From Celoporthe dispersa (lineage: Eukaryota; Ascomycota; Sordariomycetes; Diaporthales; Cryphonectriaceae): 64,000 nucleotides of DNA. The DNA is taken from the NCBI GenBank assembly GCA_016584495.1, contig WAID01000015.1, positions 2,356,501 through 2,420,500 on the forward strand. The letters run 5' to 3'. A program made the position numbers and the translations under genes. Each line of letters starts with the position of its first letter. Position 1 is the stretch's first letter. Shown piece by piece: positions 10,760 to 22,811 of this stretch. Below the pieces are notes generated by a model that worked only from the letters and a program-made list of their open reading frames with translations, made no database searches and was not told the origin of the DNA.

Positions 10760-12469
10760 ATGTCCATATCCCTCAAGGACCTCACCATTCGCGGCCGCAA
10801 CGGACAGCGCGTCTCTGTCGAGGACTGCGAGTTCCAGCCCCTCAACCTGCTGCTCCCAGGTGCCGCGCCCATCCTCGTGCCCAAGAAGCGCACCAAAGCC
10901 AAGGCCAAGCTCACTAACCCCGCTGACGACGACAACGACGATGACTATGTTGCCGACGCCGACGAGGAGGACACTCAGCCCCTGGTGAAGAAGGACACCA
11001 AGGGCAAGGGCAAGGCCAGGGGTGGCCGAGTCCTCAGCAACAGCGCCATCAAGGAGCGGGCTGCAGAGGCAAAGAAGCGGAAGAAGGCCGAGCAGCACCT
11101 GCAGGAGGTCGAGGAGGGACACAAGCGCCTCGCGGCCCGCTTCGTGGAGCAGAGCCAGTACATCACACAGCTCAATGCTCAGGTCAACCGGAGTAGCAAC
11201 AAGGTTACGCCCGCCAAGTCATCCAGGAAAAATGCGAAGGTCGCCGCCGCCGCCGCGGCGATCACTAAGAAGGCGCATACCAAGGAGAAGATGGACCCCA
11301 AAAACCAGTACGCGACGCTTTCCTCGTCCGACGATGAGGGTGCCACGACCGACGAGACTAGCACGACCGACGCGTCCGGCAGAGTACGCAGCATCCTCGC
11401 CAATATCAAGATCCGCGCCGCAGGCCGCGATGACGCCGACACCCCTTTCACCCTGTCCGAGGACTCGCAACTTCTGGTGTTCAAGAAGGCCAATGATACA
11501 TGGGACACCATAGCCACTGCCATGAACCGGCCCAAGGGCGAGCTGAGGAAGCGGTACAAACACCTACAGAACATCGGTGCCAAGGTCCCTGGCGAGGATG
11601 ACGCCGGCGGCGACGATCCTCAGGGCTCGGATGATGTTGGTGTGATCTCGAGCGATGTGGCCACTGCTGGCGATACTACCACGGACGCTGAGACCACCGA
11701 TGCTGAAAAGACTGGCGAGGAGACGACCGACGCTGAGGGAGAGACCGGCGAGGAGAGCATGGATGCCGAGAAGACAGGTGAAGAGACGAATGACGCTGAG
11801 AAGACAGGCGAGGACACAACCGATGCCGATGAGAGCGGAGAAGAGACAACCGACGCCGAGAAAGCCACAGAAGAGACCACGGATGCTGAGAAGACCGACT
11901 GCGAGAACAAGGACGAGGGCTTCCTCGGTGAGGTCCCGTTCGGCACCGATCTCTTCGCAGCGGCCGAGACAGCTGCTGCTGAGGCTGTCCAAGAGCCTCA
12001 GAAGTCCAAGAAGGAAACCCCTCGGGCGGGTGGCGAGAGCAACGGCAAGAAGCAGAAGCAGAACAAGCTGCGCAAGGCACAGCCCGCCCCCAGCGCCCAG
12101 GAGCCAGCCTCCCCGCCGCATCTCGACAGCAACAAGGCCGCCCTCGTCAAGGAGGTTCTGGCCAGCGGCGATGCCGGCTATGACGTGAGCGTCTTTGAGG
12201 ACGTCAACGAGGCAGGCACACGGGCCTACATCGGACAGTATGGCGGACAAGTGATCGCGGACCACTGCGCCGGACGCGTTCGTATGCCTGAGCCCGATCA
12301 CCACTTTAACGCGGACGACTGCGTCATGCTTGCCCTGGTCGAGCGCCGCTGCCGCACGAACCGCTGGCTGGATATCCAGGCTGAGTTTGCCAACTCCACA
12401 GGCCGACTGGTTCCCGAAGGGGTGCTGAGGTGGAAGCTGGGGGAGGGAGAGAAGCCTGAGGACTACTGA
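10760..12469 (+). CDS. Myb/SANT-like nuclear protein with acidic decapeptide repeats
   Basis: A single exon of 569 aa. The ATG at 10760 (context gtcaagATGtcc) is preferred over the longer open frame from 10568, because the upstream part is low-complexity Pro/His/Ser typical of a leader. Order: a conserved-looking start (SISLKDLTIRGRNG), a Lys/Asp-rich linker, a helical Lys/Glu segment, and a SANT-like unit at about residues 228-270 (FTLSEDSQLLVFKKANDTWD and a following R-K-R helix). Then come an acidic repeat of DAEKTGEETT type (about residues 305-380), another basic linker, and a C-terminal globular part with a second helix-turn-helix-like stretch (HFNADDCVMLALVERR...NRWLDIQAEF). Nuclear DNA or chromatin binding is inferred. 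I do not recognise a named orthologue. Confidence 0.75.
   Translation: MSISLKDLTIRGRNGQRVSVEDCEFQPLNLLLPGAAPILVPKKRTKAKAKLTNPADDDNDDDYVADADEEDTQPLVKKDTKGKGKARGGRVLSNSAIKERAAEAKKRKKAEQHLQEVEEGHKRLAARFVEQSQYITQLNAQVNRSSNKVTPAKSSRKNAKVAAAAAAITKKAHTKEKMDPKNQYATLSSSDDEGATTDETSTTDASGRVRSILANIKIRAAGRDDADTPFTLSEDSQLLVFKKANDTWDTIATAMNRPKGELRKRYKHLQNIGAKVPGEDDAGGDDPQGSDDVGVISSDVATAGDTTTDAETTDAEKTGEETTDAEGETGEESMDAEKTGEETNDAEKTGEDTTDADESGEETTDAEKATEETTDAEKTDCENKDEGFLGEVPFGTDLFAAAETAAAEAVQEPQKSKKETPRAGGESNGKKQKQNKLRKAQPAPSAQEPASPPHLDSNKAALVKEVLASGDAGYDVSVFEDVNEAGTRAYIGQYGGQVIADHCAGRVRMPEPDHHFNADDCVMLALVERRCRTNRWLDIQAEFANSTGRLVPEGVLRWKLGEGEKPEDY
11680..11905 (+). repeat. Coding tandem repeat, about 30-nt unit (acidic decapeptide)
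   Basis: About seven imperfect copies encode DAEKTGEETT variants within the Myb-like protein. The amino-acid pattern is kept while the DNA differs between copies, which suggests selection on protein composition. It probably forms a disordered acidic segment. Confidence 0.85.
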
Positions 12470-13255
12470 GGTGTGGATTGACAAAAAAAAAAATAGGGTG
12501 ACCACAAGTGCTTTGATCAGTCGCAGCCTTTTAAGGGGTACAGATATTCTTGCTTCTTTGATGATCAGGACACGAGTCTCGAAAACAAGAACCACCAGAC
12601 TCTGTCTAGAATTTCGACACCCACTTGGGCTATACTTAGGCTATGGCATATTGAACAGTATCGAAGAGCAATGACCTTGTTATCACTCCTACCTGTCGAT
12701 CGACCTCCCATCCCTCTGGTGTCTTCAGCCGTGTGCAGGCCTCCTGAGATGCGAACTTTCAGTATTTTCAAGGCAGCTTGGATCTGGGGTGGTGACACCT
12801 GTCAATGTGTTGGATTTCTGATTTGGGCCATTAAGGTTTTCAGGGAATCTTTTCTGCATTGGCTTGCATTTATTGCATTGTATTCCAAGTCTCCCTTCTG
12901 TTTTTTTTTTTGTTTTTTTTTTCCAGAGCAGGACATGCATGGCTTCGTGTCTATGAAGCACTTCTCACGGATAATGAGGCGCTGGGTTGGATGACTTTAG
13001 TTTTCGGCATTTTCGCCCATAACAGTGATCGCCCATCTCAGAGTTACGGAAGGCCTAAGAGATGTAGTAGGCCCAAAATGCTGTCTATTGTCGGGCCTTC
13101 GGCTTATTGGGAATGACTTGGCCAGGTAACTACTCCTGGAAACGGCCATCAGCTCACAATGTAGAACGAGTTTTAGCATGAGTGATGAAGTCTGTTGGTC
13201 TGAGGCGTGTGCCGTCTCCACTGAGATTTGGAACACAGCACAGAGATTCGCTGCG
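12470..13255. other. Convergent 3' intergenic region
   Basis: This lies between the Myb-like gene (plus) and the JmjC gene (minus) and holds their 3' untranslated regions. T-runs lie at 12901-12922. No gene is seen. Confidence 0.6.
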
Positions 13256-14665
13256 CTAGCTCACAGATCGCACAAACGATGCTAATGGGTACAGAGGACC
13301 ACTAAAGTCCATGTCGTACCTAAGCCGTTGGTCAGTAAAAAAGAATGTGAAAAAAGAAACGGGAACAGTATTGAGATGATGTGATTTACCAGTAGTTGAC
13401 AGCCACACAGATACCATCCTCCGAGCAAGACTGCGAGACCTTGTGATACCTTATCACATTGGCACTGTCAGCCTCGTCACTCCATACTTATGCGGACATA
13501 ATAGAGACGCTAACCACATCGCTGGAAGGTAAAGCATATCTCCCTTCTCCAGCGTGACACGTATAGGCTCGGCCAGCTTCGAGTAAGGCGTTGAGTTCTT
13601 ATCTGGTCGATCGGGGTCCCAGATGGCGAAAGGGACAGGCTCCACCTCCTCCCCTGGACCCGGGGCGGAATCCATGACAAGCTCAAGGCTGTCGCTCTTG
13701 TCGCTTCGAGCATAAGTGGCCGGCCGCAGGGGTTTCCTGTTGACGCAGGGGTGGCAGTGTGGAGGCAGCAGAACAAAGTGCTTTTGCCCCTGAATTTGCA
13801 CATAAATATTCTCATAGTTGTCTAGATGAAGCGCCGTCACGGAGCGAGAGTTTCCTATCCTTGAGAATCGAGCCTTGAGATTAGTCGTTGCTGGGACTGT
13901 GGATCCGATGGCATGCCTCTCCCTCCGCTTGGGGTGTGAAGAAGAGGATTGATATTTTCTGCCCCAATCTAAGTTGGGTCACTTCAAGACTCACCACATG
14001 TTGATGGCGTCCGGCTCCTTCTGGAGAGCAATGCGTGCGAAGGGGATGTCTCGCTGAACCTGATTGAAGAGAGAGATGTACTCGTGCCTGAGATTGTCGT
14101 TTTCTAGCAGGAGATGGGATCAGCCAGACGCCTCACGGCCTGGCCCAGCCATTCATCCTCTACTCGTACTTACGAGTCTGTGCATATCTGATCTCGGAGA
14201 ATCTGGGGTCTGATGGATTCATCTCTTGATGGCGCACATAATCAAGAAATCCCGGGAACGCCTGGTCCTCCTCCCACGGCTTGGCGAAGATGAGCTCTCC
14301 ATTTTCATGCATCGTAGGGCAGTCGGCATTGCTAAGCAGGGTGACGAAGCAGTTAGTGAGGAATCATCGTCGAGGTGTGTATATCTGTTAGATTAGGCAG
14401 GGCACGAAGGAGGGACTCACCCGTTTGGAGTGACGGCAACATTCACGTGTTGTTGGCGCAAGAAATTCTTGAGATAGTCGGCAGTCCAGGTCTTGGTAGC
14501 CTCCCAGTGTGCGGCACCGTGCCTCACCACAAAGGGGGTATTTCTTGCGACATAGCGCATGAACTCTAGGGGGCTGGGCTCTTCGTCAAGCTCATCGACG
14601 ACGGAAGCGTTGAGCTCGTTGTAGGTGGTGAGAAGTTCTGCTACTTGGTCAGGATTCAGATCCAT
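13256..14665 (-). CDS. JmjC dioxygenase, JMJD7 family (6 exons)
   Basis: Exons are 14665-14421, 14331-14174, 14103-13995, 13859-13515, 13449-13390 and 13319-13256. All joins are GT-AG and sum to 981 nt (326 aa). The cupin/JmjC core shows the iron ligands in TALHLDNYENIYVQIQGQKH (H and D near residues 182 and 184) and the distal His in YHKV (near 288). The neighbourhood NYW-YDMDF closes the fold. The N-terminal part (ending VNVAVTPNG) and the whole order match JMJD7, an Fe(II)/2-oxoglutarate lysyl hydroxylase acting on DRG GTPases in animals. The fungal substrate is unknown. The gene is head-to-head with SCAP across about 3 kb. Two final exons of about 60 nt carry the distal His and would be easy to miss. 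Confidence 0.88.
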
Positions 14666-17600
14666 GTCTGGCCTAGGAAGAAGACAAGGCAAGCAAGGCT
14701 CCGTCTGGGGGTGTCTAGCACACAGCCTCGCCAGTGGGGTGTCGTTGAAAAGAGCGAGGTTGCCAAGTTCCCCAGTTTATGACAGCACCAACCCCAGGCG
14801 GACCTGGCACGAACCACACGACAACCCAGCACGGCCCGTCGCGTCACAAGTGAATCTGAGGGGCGACCTCGCCGTTCAAGGAGTACCTAGCGGGTCCCGA
14901 GCAGCTGGAACGTTGAAGATTGGCTCAGAGGGCTCCTTGTCAGTGGTGCGCCGTGTTGATGGCTGTCTGGGATGTGAAACTTTTTTTTCCCTTCTTTTCC
15001 ATGCAGGGTCCTGCGGTGAAGGGTTCTCGGCAATCATCTACTATGTAGAGGGGGGAGGGGGGAACAGAGGGCCCAATCAGAGGCGCCGTGCAGTTATTAC
15101 AGCGGGTAAGGCGCAGCTACCCCAGGGGCCCAGGGTAGCCGCATGACGGCAGAATGGGCTGATTAGTGGGTGAAATGGTCTGATGTCTACTACCATGCTT
15201 GGACATAGGGCTGCTGGAATTGGGTCGGGAGTAACGACGATGCTCGAGCGGCGGGACTAAAACGGCGAAAGCGGAGGGACAATAAAACACAGGATCGGCT
15301 CTCTCAACCAAGAGGAAGGAAATAAAAAGGGACGAAGCGCAGCCTTCTCCGAACGCTCATATGCATCTACTACGTAGTACACCATCATTGTCATGCCTAC
15401 GCACACGACATGCATCCGTCCTTCGAACCCGTGTGCAAGCCACGCAAACCTGCCATTGGCCTATCTCAATGACGATGAGTGTGCTAAACCAAACAGCCGC
15501 CAACGGTGAACGAGCCTGAAGGAGCGATCCACCAAGTGTGGCAATGCCAGGCAGTTGGGTTGGCGACAGACAAGCGACAAGAGATGGAAGGTGATAGGGA
15601 GTGTCTGATTTCTCTTACTGGGGCTGCTTTCGAAGCGGAAGGCAAGCGATTCATTCCTTCCCATCGCTCGAGGAGTGCATGTCGAGCTCGAGCTGAGCTG
15701 ATGGCACCTGTTGTTCCCTTCATGTTCACCCTGCATTCTCCTGTCCTCCCCTGTCCTGACCCTCTTCAGCCCTGGGGAGGGGGAGGGGGGATCTCGATGA
15801 AGCCTCAGCAGCCACCCTGTTTCTTCCGATCCATACCTATCTTGTGCTCTCAGGCAGGAAGTAGTTTCCGTCTCCTCACCCTGTCCAGGCTAAGATGCTA
15901 GGCAAAGCACGTCTACGATAGCATGGTCACCCTATCAGCGCCTCACCTTACCACCTCACCTTACCTCCCTTCGCCTCGAACAGCACCCATCACCGCTCTC
16001 CATCACTGGGCCTCCGCCTGTGGTATGACCTTGTTCCCTGGTCGGTTGACACCACACAAAATAGCAGGTGTTCACCGGACGCCTAGACTGTTGGGTTGTG
16101 GCAAGTTGTCGAGACACAAGAATAGCACGGCAGGGCACTCACTCACCAAGAATACAGATTCGCACCAAGCGCCACGATCACAACATACTCACGCGACACC
16201 GGGACATTTTCACTCAGGCTGAAATCTTGGTTTGTGTCTTGGCTTCAACCTGGTCCATCCTCCTCGTCCTGCAGGGTCTCACTCCACTTCCCTCCACCGT
16301 TCTTGGTGGTCTTCTCTTTGAGAGGTCCGTGCGCACCTGCCAGGACAGACTTTTCTCGGTTTGGAACGCAGCCTCGAGATCCTGGCACGCCTTGTTTTGG
16401 CCTGCTAGTACATACCCTACGCACACTGACACAGTAGTAGTGTTCCTGCTGCTGCTGCTACTGCTACTAGGCCAACTACGGTTACTAGTGCCATCGACGA
16501 CATCAGTGGACTTCACTTCTCCATCCGTCTCTGAATCCCGCTTCCGCTCCCAGGTCCGCACGTCACGACACGACACGACACGACAAGGCCAGCTCAGGTC
16601 AGGTCAGGTCAGGGTTTCGAGCAGCCAGGATCCACAGCTTTACCTGCCAAGGTCCTCAACAACCTCAACCTCAACCCATACCCCCCCCCCTCTCCCCATC
16701 CACCCTGCCATCCGTCTTCCTCGCCCTCTCGTCAGGCCACAATTCTATGGATGCACGTCTTCGGCATCCCCTGGCCCACAGCGCTACTCGCATTCGTCTC
16801 GGCAAACCCTGGTCACCGCCGCGCGCCTTTGGCGCTGTTATTTGGATCATCGCAAGCTACACTAGCAGGCTGGATCGATTTGTTCACCTCTCCGACGGGA
16901 CCAGCTCTTCTCTCTTTAGCTTCGGGACTCTCCATGCGCAAGGATTTCCCAGCTCCTGTGGCCCAGTCCTACTAGCTTCGAGGACGCGCTACGTGCGATA
17001 GCGCTGAAGGTAGAAGAAGAGTGGCCGTTGCATCCCTGAGGACCTTGTTAGGCCCGCGCATTCTCCTCTGCTTGGCTACTGATCTCCTACAACCAGCCCA
17101 CTTTGCGTCTGCCACGTCGATCTTTACGATTCCTCACCGGTATCATTGTTGCATTGGGGAGGCAGGCAAGTACGCGCCGCGATCTCAAAGAACCTCAGGC
17201 TCGAGAAGGGGAGGTCTGACACCAACACGCCGCTGTTCCGAGGGCGGTCTTCCTGCGCCCCCTGGTGAGAGTTCTTGAGGGCTCATCCTCTCAGATGGTG
17301 GAGATCTGTCCACCCAGCCCCGGCTTCTGTCTTCTGGGCCACTGTGATTGCCTCGCCTGATCATCGGGCCCAATATTACCTCGGACAGTCTCAGGCGCAT
17401 GAAGACGTCAAGTGGTGCCTGCTGCCTGCTCGAGACGACGCCGATTTCGCAGCTGGTCACATTTTGGCATTGTATCCACAAGTCTTCGAATTCTTGGGCA
17501 CACGCGTAGTCGGTCTCGCGTATATCCTGCCTCTTTTTCGACTTGTTCCTACCGTGATGGTCCAAGCATGAGCTATTCATCGTGTCATAGCCCTTCTCTC

Positions 17601-17752
17601 TCTCCACCGTGTGCTTCAATCTCGGGGACCATCGGTTCTGCCGGTGATGATTTGGTACCTATTATATCCGTTCAGAGGGTGAGCTTTCTCCTTCAGTTTT
17701 CTCTCCCGGAACCGCTGCTGGAATCGAGACTCAATCTGTATTGACCTGGATT
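14666..17752. other. Long divergent promoter/leader region between JMJD7-like and SCAP genes
   Basis: About 3.1 kb without a recognised gene. The right two thirds is pyrimidine-rich and carries many short ATG-started frames (for example 16068-16865 and 17275-17571) without domain character. It may contain a long 5' leader for the SCAP gene, with upstream frames. Confidence 0.5.
16563..16613. repeat. Adjacent pentamer tandem repeats
   Basis: A (CACGA) run of about four units is followed within 15 nt by a (CAGGT) run of about four units, in the presumed leader or promoter of the SCAP gene. The two motifs differ, so they arose separately. Confidence 0.8.
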
Positions 17753-20700
17753 ATGAAAAGGACGACGGAGGCTCCCGTGCTATCACCGACGCACCCTCTC
17801 CGAAATGTCTTGACTCGGTATGGCAGATATGCCGCCCGACACGTCCTCACGACCCTCTTGATCTCAGTCGCCGTAGCCGGGACTCTCATATATCCGTTCC
17901 CTTTTCTCTATACCACAGACTTCACCAATGCTGCATCCAACCTGCCGCTCCATGTCTGGACCGATGCGCAGCCGCTCGGCGACCGGCACCTTGTCGAGCC
18001 TGATGTCATTATGCGGTCCATCTGGGTTCATGGGAGTTACATGAAGGCTCTTGACCGTGACGTGCTCCTTGGTGCTCTGGAAATGCAGAATGAGATCTTG
18101 GGGCCCACCAACAAGTTCAACCCACGGCGTTCGAGCAAGCGCATTGGCCTCAGGGACCCCCATGCCGACCTGTCTCGTGAGGAGAGAGACATGTTCCATG
18201 TCATCAATGGCCTGACTAATCAGTCGTGGTTCTTTCACTCTCCCCTGCAGTACTGGGACTGCGACGCCGATACCATTGCGCGAGACGAAGATTATCTGAG
18301 CACCGTCAACGAGAAGAAGACGCAGTCGACATCCGTGAACGTGACGCTGAGGCATTCGATCGTCTTCAGCGGCAAGAAGTTCGAGGACAGACAGCTCGTC
18401 GCTGCCGACGCCCTTGTTATCACTCTGCTTCACCTACGCGACTCGCCGGTAGGAAGGCAGTGGGAGAGGAAGACGGCGGATTACGCCGCTCACATGACGA
18501 GCATGTGGGATGTGTTTCCCAGCAGCGGCGTATCGACGGGTTCCCAGCTCTACGAATTCCAGTTCCTTCCGATCTCGAGGCAGGATACGGTTCTCCTCTC
18601 TCTGGCATATATCCTCACGACCTGCTACTTCCTTCTCAGCTTGTCCAAGATTCGAGCTGTGAAGTCTCGGCTCGGGCTGGTGGTAACCGTGGTGGCACAG
18701 ATTGCGATGGCAATCCTATCCAGCCTCACAGTCTGTGCGCTGCTGAATATTGATCTTTCCCGAATTCCAAGAGCAGCATACCCCTTAGTCCTTATGGCTC
18801 TGAGTCTGGAGAACATTTTCAGGCTTATCAACGCTGTCATCATGACACCATCCGACCACAGCACTAGCAGCCGGGTTGGTCATGCTTTTGGCGAGACTTG
18901 CCATGTGGCCCTCGCCGGCGTCGCGCAGAACCTGCTAATCCTCTGGGGCCTGTCCAAGGTGACCGCGTCAGGCGTTTCCGCATTTTGCACGTTTGCGGGT
19001 ATCGCCATCCTTTTGACTTCTTCTACCTGTCCACCTTCTTCCTTTCTGTCCTGAGTGTTGATGTGCGCCGGACCGAGCTGAATGATGCATTAGAAAAAGC
19101 AACGATTAGGAACAATCGCCAATTCCCAGGCCATGCCTCCCGGCAGTCCTTGCTGGATGCGATTCTACAGGGCAGGATTGCCTTGTCTACTCGGATTGCT
19201 GGGACGATCGTGATGCTGGGTTTTGTCTTGATTGCACAATGGCACTTCTTCGACAGCGGCAGTGCAGGAAGTCCAATGAGGCTCATCCGTTTTCTATGGA
19301 GGACAGGCGACGGGGAGGCGTCGTCCGCCCCACCTTATGCTGGACTACACCAGGCCAGGAGCCCAAAGTCCTGGCTGCTCCTACAAGATCATGAGACGGC
19401 CAAGGAGGTCATCAACGTCATCAAGCCCTTGGCACACAATTATGTTGCTCGCGTCTTTGATCCGGTCGTTTTCGTCCTAAAAGGGTCCGACCGGAGGCCG
19501 CCAGGGGTGACGCGGTGGTTTTCGGATGCTGTGTATGACTTCATCCACCATCAACAGACTCCGTTTATCGTCACAGTTCTTGTTCTGGTTGCCTTGGTCC
19601 GACTGTTTATGAACTATCTCTTGTGGGATGAGATGGCGGAGGCGCGAGGGGAGGACGGCCTCGACGACGAACCCCTCATCTCAATACGAAGCTTGGAGCA
19701 TGGTCACGAACTCGATATCGCGAAACTCGTCGTCACTCCTGACAGTCATGTTATCTCCGTTGGGCTCGACCGCAAGATTCTAGTATGGAACCTGCGCTAT
19801 GACTTTGCAAGCTATGTCCTGGACCGACCAAGATCCCTTATTGATGATCCATTCCCGATTCTGGCCATGACCATCGATGAAGAGTCAACCTGGTTGGCGA
19901 TGCTCTCACCGTATCGAGTCGTGCTCTGGAGCATCACAGAGCAGAGGTGGGGCCCGTCGGCCGCCGTGGAGCTGTACGGCCAGAAACCAGAAGCGTTCCT
20001 CTTCGGCTCCACCAGAAAGAACGGGCTACGCTCGGTCGTCATCGTCAGACGTGACGGCACTTTGGTGGAGGTCTGGCCCGACAGCGGTGATACTTCCGAG
20101 TATAGTGTGTGCAAGAGCCCTCTTGCCTGTGTTCTACACATTACAGAAAAGTGTGAGTGTTCCTTCCTCTCGTTCAGCCCGCCTCGCCCAGTGGCATTGC
20201 CTTCCCCTTGCTGATCATCACCTGTCGAAGCCACCGCAGCTCAGCCAGAACCACGATCAACCCTCGTCAGCCTATCCCGCCACGGCTGTATACATCGCGT
20301 CAATCTTTACAATGGCTTCTGGTTGTCATCAGAAGTGAAGTTGTGGACCCAGGATGACCAGCAGCCACAGCATCTCCTTCCAGTCCAAGGCTTCTCGTCG
20401 TACATGGTTGTCCGCTCTCGGAGCATTGATCTGGTTGACCTACAATCGTCCAAAGTCATGCACACATTCGCGACAGAGCCGATGCAGCCGCGCTCCCTAA
20501 AGTTCGTATACAGTGGTCAGAGGACAGGGCCTGCGGGGCGAGGGACGGTATCCTCCATGACCCTAGCCTATATCAGCGAAAAGGATAAGGACAACAAGTG
20601 CTGCGTCCTACAGACGTACCTCCCCGATGAGAAGTACGACAATATCAATTTCTCCAACGTGGTGGGCCCACCAGCGCGAACCAGCTGCACCTGGCTCGAA

Positions 20701-21210
20701 ACGAAGCAGGTCACCAGGTGGGTGCGGAACCCCGGGTTATGGACACCTTTACGAAACGGATGCATCGTTGGGGTGAGGAAGAAACAAGAAACTCCTCAGG
20801 GCAGTCCTATCCGGGAGCGGTTGCCAGCATTTGCACAGTCGGGTCTCCGCCGCCGAGGACGCGTGGATTTACCACCCACAGGCCCGAAACCCGACGAGGC
20901 CTGGGAGATATGGGTCATCGCGAGGCTGGAGCAGGAAGGGAACATCGAGGCCAAGCCACTACTTGCCCCAGAAAGCCCGGCTGAGCTGATGATTTCGGAA
21001 CTTGGCCCCATGGTGAAGGTCGGGCACGGGAGCGTGGCTGTGGGCTTTGGCAATGTGGTCAAGATCATCACTGTGGGGCACGAGTGGTTCGACAGCATGG
21101 GAGACGAAGGGCCCCAGGCTGAAAACATCATGACGAGTCGACGGAGGCGGCCGCCAGCATCGAGGCCGCGGGCGACGTCGGCCACATTCCAGGTCCGTGA
21201 GGGGACCTAG
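17753..21210 (+). CDS. SCAP-type sterol sensor, SREBP cleavage-activating protein (2 exons, frameshift)
   Basis: Model: 17753-20152 and 20240-21210 with one base missing at the T-run 19011-19014, about 1123 aa, the usual size for fungal SCAP. An N-terminal transmembrane helix (residues 31-50) is followed by a luminal domain. A sterol-sensing domain (about 280-450) matches SCAP closely: AYILTTCYFLLSLSKI, KSRLGL, LENIF, and after the frame break FDFFYLSTFFLSVLSVDVRR. The C-terminal half is a WD-repeat-like propeller (HGHELDIAKLVVTPDSHVI, then ILVWNL). The intron 20153-20239 (gtgagt...cgcag) is in phase. In the ER, SCAP escorts SREBP to the Golgi when sterol or oxygen is low. No SREBP gene is in this window. 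The start at 17753 is the first ATG of the open frame. Confidence 0.85.
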
Positions 21211-22187
21211 ACTCTGCCTTTTGTTGTGTTCTACTGCACTGCCAATTTGCTTTCTCCGCCGCTTCTCTACTTATCAATCCTGTATAAACCCATCGTCTTG
21301 GTTTACTTACAACTACAGTACCACGCATGCAGCATTGCTAGGCATCCAGAGAAGGAAGGGAGGAACGGAGGCACAAATGTATGGGTATGGAGTCAGTAGA
21401 TAAGAAAAGGATGTGGCGAGTCGGATAGCTGGCCAGCTATCGGAGTTCAGACTGGTTGCATCCGAGAAGAGAAAGTACAGCAATGTTCATTAATTTTCGA
21501 ATACATCACCTACCATTTTGTGTGTCGGCCGGACATCATAGACCAGTATTGTTTGAGGATTGTCATGTTCAGTTCTTGGGAGGTCTATTGTTAGCTTAAT
21601 CTTAGCCAGATGCTTACTACGGGTCGGAATTAACAATCAATAGCAGCAAAGTAGATGCTTTCGCAGCCGATTGACAAGCGTATATGAATGCTGAGGAGAT
21701 TTGCTGAGAATAGGCTAGAGACTTTTATTCTCTATGCAATCTAATATTCTAGCTACAATACTATTCTTACAGATCAAGTAATAACCCTGTGCTTGAAGAT
21801 TCAGCGATGTGATATTAATTACTACTATAATCCACAAGCTTGGCTGTTCTGCTATTGCTGCGAAAGTTCTGTTCAAGATAGATATAAAGCATCCAGCTAT
21901 TTTCTCCTTGATCCATATTGAGGTCATTCAAGCTCCCGGATGGATGATCTCAGCTCATCAACCAACTACATATGCCTGCGATCCAATACCGGGCACTTTC
22001 TGAGTTTACCATTTGATCTAAAGATTCCATATTCTTCGGGGATTGGTGCATCAACTAGGAGTGACCAAGACGACTTTGCGTGTCGCAGATGGACATGATA
22101 ATCACTAGAGGTGTAAACTGACTGGACCCCGAGAACTTTTCAACTCCCTTTAACGCCTGGGTCCAGTAACATAATGCACTATTGTTA
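21211..22187. other. AT-rich intergenic, no gene seen
   Basis: This follows the SCAP stop. From about 21480 the composition is AT-rich with many stops on both strands. No repeat or gene is recognised. Confidence 0.55.
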
Positions 22188-22811
22188 TTAGACTGAATGT
22201 GACATTTTTGCCATCGTGATGTGCAAACACAGCCTCGTAAGTTTCAGGAGACGAGGCTGGGACCGGATAATACTAAAGCAAGACTCCTCCGCTTCTTGAA
22301 AGCGCTCTTGAGCGAACAAGGATTCTGCAAGAGACAGCTCAAGAAGGCACTTGCCCAGGGAGAAATAGACAGGGTTCTGGCCTCGCCTCCTGACTTCTTC
22401 ACGAAGACGGAATTCGGCAGCCTGCGGACGGTCGAGCTCTCGGAGCGTCTCGGCGTGATCGCAGGTAAGATCACGGAGATCTTCATTGAAGATGAGATGC
22501 TTATGCAGCTCTGCAGCTCTTTGTGCCCTCTCGAGACATTCAAGCGATTCTTGAAATGCACCTTGGAACCGTAGAATCCTTCCGAGCAAGGCATACTTGC
22601 GGAGGATTGAATGTTCAATAGAGGACGTGTTCTGGTCTAGAGGCCTCCAACCTTCCAGAGGTCTCTGCGCGCAAAGGAGGTCCTCGCTCTGAATGTAGTT
22701 CAGAGAACGCTGGATAATCAATTGACCGGTTGCTGAGTGCATTCTCTTGTCTGAGGCATGCCCAGCCCTGCCCAGGCCGAGATCCTCCATGCTGCTAGCA
22801 GCGTAGTTCAT
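22188..22811 (-). CDS. TPR-like protein fragment
   Basis: 207 codons from the first ATG. The sequence is all-helical with pairs of helices resembling tetratricopeptide repeats (ALLGRILRFQGAFQESLECL; LEL-SLAESLFAQERFQEAE). The open frame continues upstream of this ATG to a stop at 22904, and that extension (ASRGLNDWYLHFRIAQARSL) also looks like helical repeat. The true start therefore probably lies further up, behind an unrecognised intron, or has been lost. Fungal TPR arrays of this kind often form the C-terminus of NLR-like proteins, but no NACHT or NB-ARC part is present nearby. The flanks are AT-rich. A truncated gene is likely. Confidence 0.4.
   Translation of the reverse strand: MNYAASSMEDLGLGRAGHASDKRMHSATGQLIIQRSLNYIQSEDLLCAQRPLEGWRPLDQNTSSIEHSILRKYALLGRILRFQGAFQESLECLERAQRAAELHKHLIFNEDLRDLTCDHAETLRELDRPQAAEFRLREEVRRRGQNPVYFSLGKCLLELSLAESLFAQERFQEAEESCFSIIRSQPRLLKLTRLCLHITMAKMSHSV

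Noticed and set aside
11564..12595. 343-codon minus-strand hydrophobic frame
   Set aside because: Antisense of the Myb-like gene; leucine richness arises from complementing GAG/AAG codons.
16068..16865. 265-codon plus-strand frame
   Set aside because: Contains pentamer repeats and a C-run, no domain, conflicting frames on both strands.
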